Assembly (NCBI GenBank): GCA_949318235.1
Contig: OX439133.1
Location: 5,642,020-5,706,019, forward strand
Direction of reading: 5' to 3'
Source: Ecdyonurus torrentis
Lineage: Eukaryota; Arthropoda; Insecta; Ephemeroptera; Heptageniidae
Length of the DNA: 64,000 bases
The notes under the pieces are model-generated. The model saw only the letters and a list, made by a program, of their open reading frames with translations. It had not been told where the DNA came from and made no database searches. Numbering within the stretch: position 1 is the stretch's first letter; each line of letters opens with the position of its first letter. The translations under genes were made by a program, and so were the position numbers. This document shows, piece after piece, positions 60,725-64,000 of the stretch.

Positions 60725-60870
60725 TTCAACCGAAAGCACTCCCTTTTCTCAGATTTTAATCAAATTACAGGAATAAAATTTCATATGTATTTACTTTAAT
60801 AATTCATTGATCATCTATAAAATTTTGGTGTTAATCCCAAGTAAATTATGTGAGAAAAATTAATTTAAAA
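60725..60870. mobile_element. MITE CC, copy 3
   Basis: TTTCAACCGAAAGCACTCCC, TTTTCTCAGATTTTAATCAA and CATCTATAAAATTTTGGTG; right end decayed. Confidence 0.75.
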
Positions 60871-61699
60871 ATCTCTGATCCTATTTTAGTGTATACGTAT
60901 AATATTTATTTTGATCCTCAATATCTTCTCTCTGAAACGTAAAAGATTATATTTTTACTTGAAAAACAAATTAGCTAGTTTCAATGTATTACAATTGGTA
61001 AGATAACTGACTTGATACATTTTTTATTGTAAAAATGACACAAAAGCTTGGTAAATTTTCATGTCTCGTGGTTAGGAATGCATGACTAAATGTTCGTACC
61101 TATTCACACGACTCTACTCCCCGGTGTGAACAAAATTGGAGTACCGCTACAATTAATACCGCTGCAATTAACTCAAGCGAGGAAGAGCAGCTCACTTTTT
61201 TTTTTATGTAAACATTGGATTTGGCAAGATAGGTCAAGTGCATGCATTGTTTTTTTTTGTGTCTTCAACGATACAGTACTGGTGAAAATTTTATACCGTG
61301 CATTTGAAGTTTAATTTTAAATATTGCCATTTTTTTCCATGATTTGATATAATTTTTTAAACAATTACTTACAAATTTTTAGGAGGAAGTATCAAAATTT
61401 TACTTTATTCCCCCCCCCCCCCAATGACGTCATTATCGTGTGCTTGCCATCTCTCACCCCCCCCCCCCCCCAAATTAAAAATAGAAAAAATAAAAAATAT
61501 TTAATGAAAATTTAAGCTTAAAATTAAGCTAGAAACAATTCAGCATTCATAATTATATTGCAATATTGAATATTAATTTTACTATAGAGATAGAGCATAA
61601 CAAGTATTTACTAAAGCATTTTATTATCTATAACAATTTGTACTATAAAATAGTAACATATTGTACTGAAAGATATTATGTAAACATAATGAAATTACA

Positions 61700-61734
<35 letters not shown>

Positions 61735-62345
61735 GATTTTAATTTTCTTTTAGTTTTTATAGTTATTATTTTTGAATTAACGAAAAAAAAAAAGGGCATT
61801 TTTGATAAATTTTTAAATGTGTAAAAAAAGACGTAGTATTGATATTTAATATTGAAATCGAAAAATAAAATAATAATAATAATTTAAAACAACAATAAAG
61901 TTCTTGCTTAAAATCCATAACAATGTTTCCAAATCATCTATAGTAGTAGTTTTTGATATTCATTATTAAAAATTTTATTTCCTAATAATTATAATTTTTA
62001 TATGCAACATAATATTATCCTTTGTCTTTTTAACTTTCATTATGAAATCTTCAAACTTATTCCATACGTGACCCAGAACTGATCCACCCACTCGTATACT
62101 ACAATAAAAATATAGTTTTCCCAATGATGCACAGAAAGTAATAATATTTTAATATTAAAATGAACCATCGTGAACAAGGAAAAGGTTGAGGTATATAAAA
62201 TATTTATTTAATAAATTCGTGAGTAATAAGATGATCGTGAAAAATAAAAACATTGAGAATGAAAGTTCTTAGGATTATCAATAAAACAATCATTTTTCTT
62301 TGCATTGTATTTGCGATCATTTTGTTTTGTCGATATAACTTTCGA
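60871..62345. other. AT-rich stretch
   Basis: A GC-richer piece (61090-61314) has a 74-codon frame with no recognised domain. Two poly-C runs (61410-61422 and 61457-61471) flank a TGACGTCA at 61425. Poly-A at 61701-61732. Confidence 0.45.
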
Positions 62346-62553
62346 GGTAAACAAAAAATAAATTACGTAATTGATGCTATATTTATGTCATTATAGATGC
62401 TAAATTAGAACAATTTAAATAATTATGCTGTACAACATAATTATGCTTTGTACCCATAGTTATTATGAATTATAGCATATTATGTTGCATTTAACAAATT
62501 GAGCTGAAAATTAGACAGCATAATTATTATGTATTTATTTTTGTCCGTGTATA
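62346..62553 (+). mobile_element. MITE Y, copy 2
   Basis: ACAAAAAATAAATTACGTAAT at the left and ATTATGTATTTATTTTTGTCC at the right are inverted; ends in CCGTGTA. The best-preserved pair of Y termini here. Confidence 0.75.
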
Positions 62554-62953
62554 TTACATTTTTAAATAACAAAATAGCTCAATTTTACATAATGTAATGC
62601 ATTCCATGATTGGAGTTTGCGTTTCGATGCCATATGTGAGGAGAAACTAACTTTGGGATGTATAGGAAATTCACACATATACCATGAGAATGTAGTTTGT
62701 TTTTTTAGTCGCACGCAATCAACACGCAATTATCTTTGTTTTGGAGCTTCATTGCAGATCTTCAAAATATAGTACAAATTTTGTTCTTGATAATAATGAT
62801 ATCTCATTTTTATTATAATATATATTAGTGCCTAAAGTAGAGTTAATTGGGTGTTTTAAGTCACCTCAGGCATTCAAAGTTAGCCCTGTATCGTTCCACG
62901 AATTTATTTTAAATTTAATCGTATCTGAATATATCTGACTATTTTTTATGCGT

Positions 62954-62991
<38 letters not shown>
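62554..62991. other. AT-rich stretch with A-like scrap and poly-A
   Basis: CGATGCCATATGTGAGG..GGGATGTATAGGAAA (62616-62670) echoes the A/D core. Poly-A at 62957-62991. Confidence 0.4.
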
Positions 62992-62993
<2 letters not shown>

Positions 62994-63064
62994 AAGGTGT
63001 TATACAACATAGATAATTAAATATACGCTAATATAAGTTGTTGGATGAATACTTGTGTATAGTG

Positions 63065-63145
63065 TATACTGCTTTATTATTTTGTAAAATATAGTGCCCT
63101 TGCAGTGGAGCGTATTGGAGAAAAGTAACTTTGCTGTACAGCTTA
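63065..63145 (+). mobile_element. Interspersed repeat Z, copy 3
   Basis: GCTTTATTATTTTGTAAAATATAGTG and GAAAAGTAACTTTGCTGTAC. Confidence 0.55.
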
Positions 63146-63543
63146 ATTATCTTCTTTAATTCTGATCTTAAGTCTAAATATACTTTTTTTCTTTCCTTTT
63201 TGAAAATGTAACAAAAATACATTCTTAGGGGACGATGTACTACAGTACTGAGAAGGAAGTTGTAAAAAATTGAAACATTGCATGTTACAGTGTTAGATTT
63301 TATTTTTATGTAAAGTTTTCTTTTATTTTTTTGAACACACAATATAAAAAGTAATAAATGTTAGTATCGCCCCTTCACAAAAATTTCTCATATATTATTC
63401 ATCAAATTTAAAACACAAATTCCAGTAACATATTGTATATTATACAGACATTATAAATATTATATTCGGTATAAAATATCAAGTGTATAATTTTAAATCC
63501 TTATGTTTGTACATACTGCAGAAGTGTTCGTAAAATTAGTTCT
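63146..63543. other. AT-rich spacer
   Basis: Nothing recognised. Confidence 0.4.
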
Positions 63544-63758
63544 TAAGTATTATTCACATGACGCGTAAATTTGACACGCGTCAACATGCGTCGACGCGCG
63601 TAACAAAGCAGAAACAATGTAAACAAATGGAGCCGTTCACATGTAATTTTCAATAACCATGTGAACGGCTCCATTTGTTTACATTGTTTCAACTTTGTTA
63701 CGCACGTCGACGCATGTTGACGCGCGTCAAATTTACGCGTCATGTGAATAATACTTTA
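63544..63758. mobile_element. Palindromic MITE V
   Basis: TAAGTATTATTCACATGACGCG pairs with CGCGTCATGTGAATAATACTTTA; arms of ~100 bp continue through AAATTTGACACGCGTC and ATGTAAACAAATGGAGCCG to a short loop. CpG-rich (ACGCGT, GTCGACGCGCG). About 215 bp. Confidence 0.9.
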
Positions 63759-64000
63759 GTTTTTCGTTATAGACAAGAGAAGGCTCCTATTTTTCAGAAG
63801 TTATACCATTTTTTTATGCTATTTGAAAGTCCATGGTAACAACTGCCTGGGATAAAAACTTCGGAACCTATGGTAGCAAATAAAGTACAATTCACAGCTT
63901 GTATTAGAATTATTGTCATTGTTGCTAACTTGATTCATTTTTCCATAAGAAAGCATTGAGTATGAACAATTTGATCGCTATAAGTTTACAACTGCGAAAA
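63759..64000. other. H-like and EE-like remnants at the window edge
   Basis: TGCTATTTGAAAGTCCATGG..CGGAACCTATGG echoes H; CATTTTTCCATAAGAAAGCATTGAG echoes EE. Confidence 0.4.

Noticed and set aside
61090..61314. 74-codon frame MFVPIHTTLLPG...
   Set aside because: No recognised domain, no splice signals that fit, no codon bias clearly above background.

Overview
This window looks like intergenic and intronic DNA from an AT-rich invertebrate animal genome (roughly 70-75% A+T by eye). The evidence is a tRNA-derived SINE family, many short non-autonomous DNA transposons (MITEs and fold-back elements), very long di- and tetranucleotide microsatellites, A/T homopolymers, and no continuous gene. 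No clade can be named from the sequence. I found no rRNA, functional tRNA, CRISPR array, operon or complete protein-coding gene.

Nearly everything recognisable is repetitive. The commonest family (called A here) has about 14 near-complete copies of ~300 bp plus fragments. It starts TATAGGGTG, ends CACCCTATA and is probably TA-targeted. Others are B (TTAA-flanked), D (a distant relative of A), H and DD (TTAA/GGG ends), S (a 19-bp near-perfect TIR), Y (AT-rich, TACACGGA-type ends), CC (AACCGGAAA ends), M, and single-copy palindromes G, F, K, L, N, P, R, T, U, V, W, X and J. Family letters are local labels, not database names. A class-II-tRNA-headed SINE (E) occurs about six times.

Region by region: 0-9.3 kb is packed with MITEs. 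9.5-11.8 kb has a GC-richer block and a 56-bp minisatellite with an internal block duplication. 12-17.5 kb has a decayed LINE reverse-transcriptase scrap, A elements and giant SSRs. 17.5-19 kb is a three-family nest (T in SINE, B in D, A beside D). 22.9 kb and 30.07 kb carry short start-codon segments followed by splice donors, so they are possible first exons on the + strand, as is 16.995 kb. About 29.8-35.6 kb is unusually poor in MITEs. 40.63-48.73 kb is one 8.1-kb insertion that splits an H element; it has CCCCTACAAAAAA termini and TGCAGGCAA sub-terminal repeats and is full of other elements, including a 1.45-kb palindrome. 49-64 kb returns to the MITE/SSR mix.

The most notable system-level signal is the octamer TGACGTCA (the CRE/ATF core). 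I count 26 exact copies, most of them inside otherwise unrelated MITE families and often placed symmetrically beside the loop of the palindrome.
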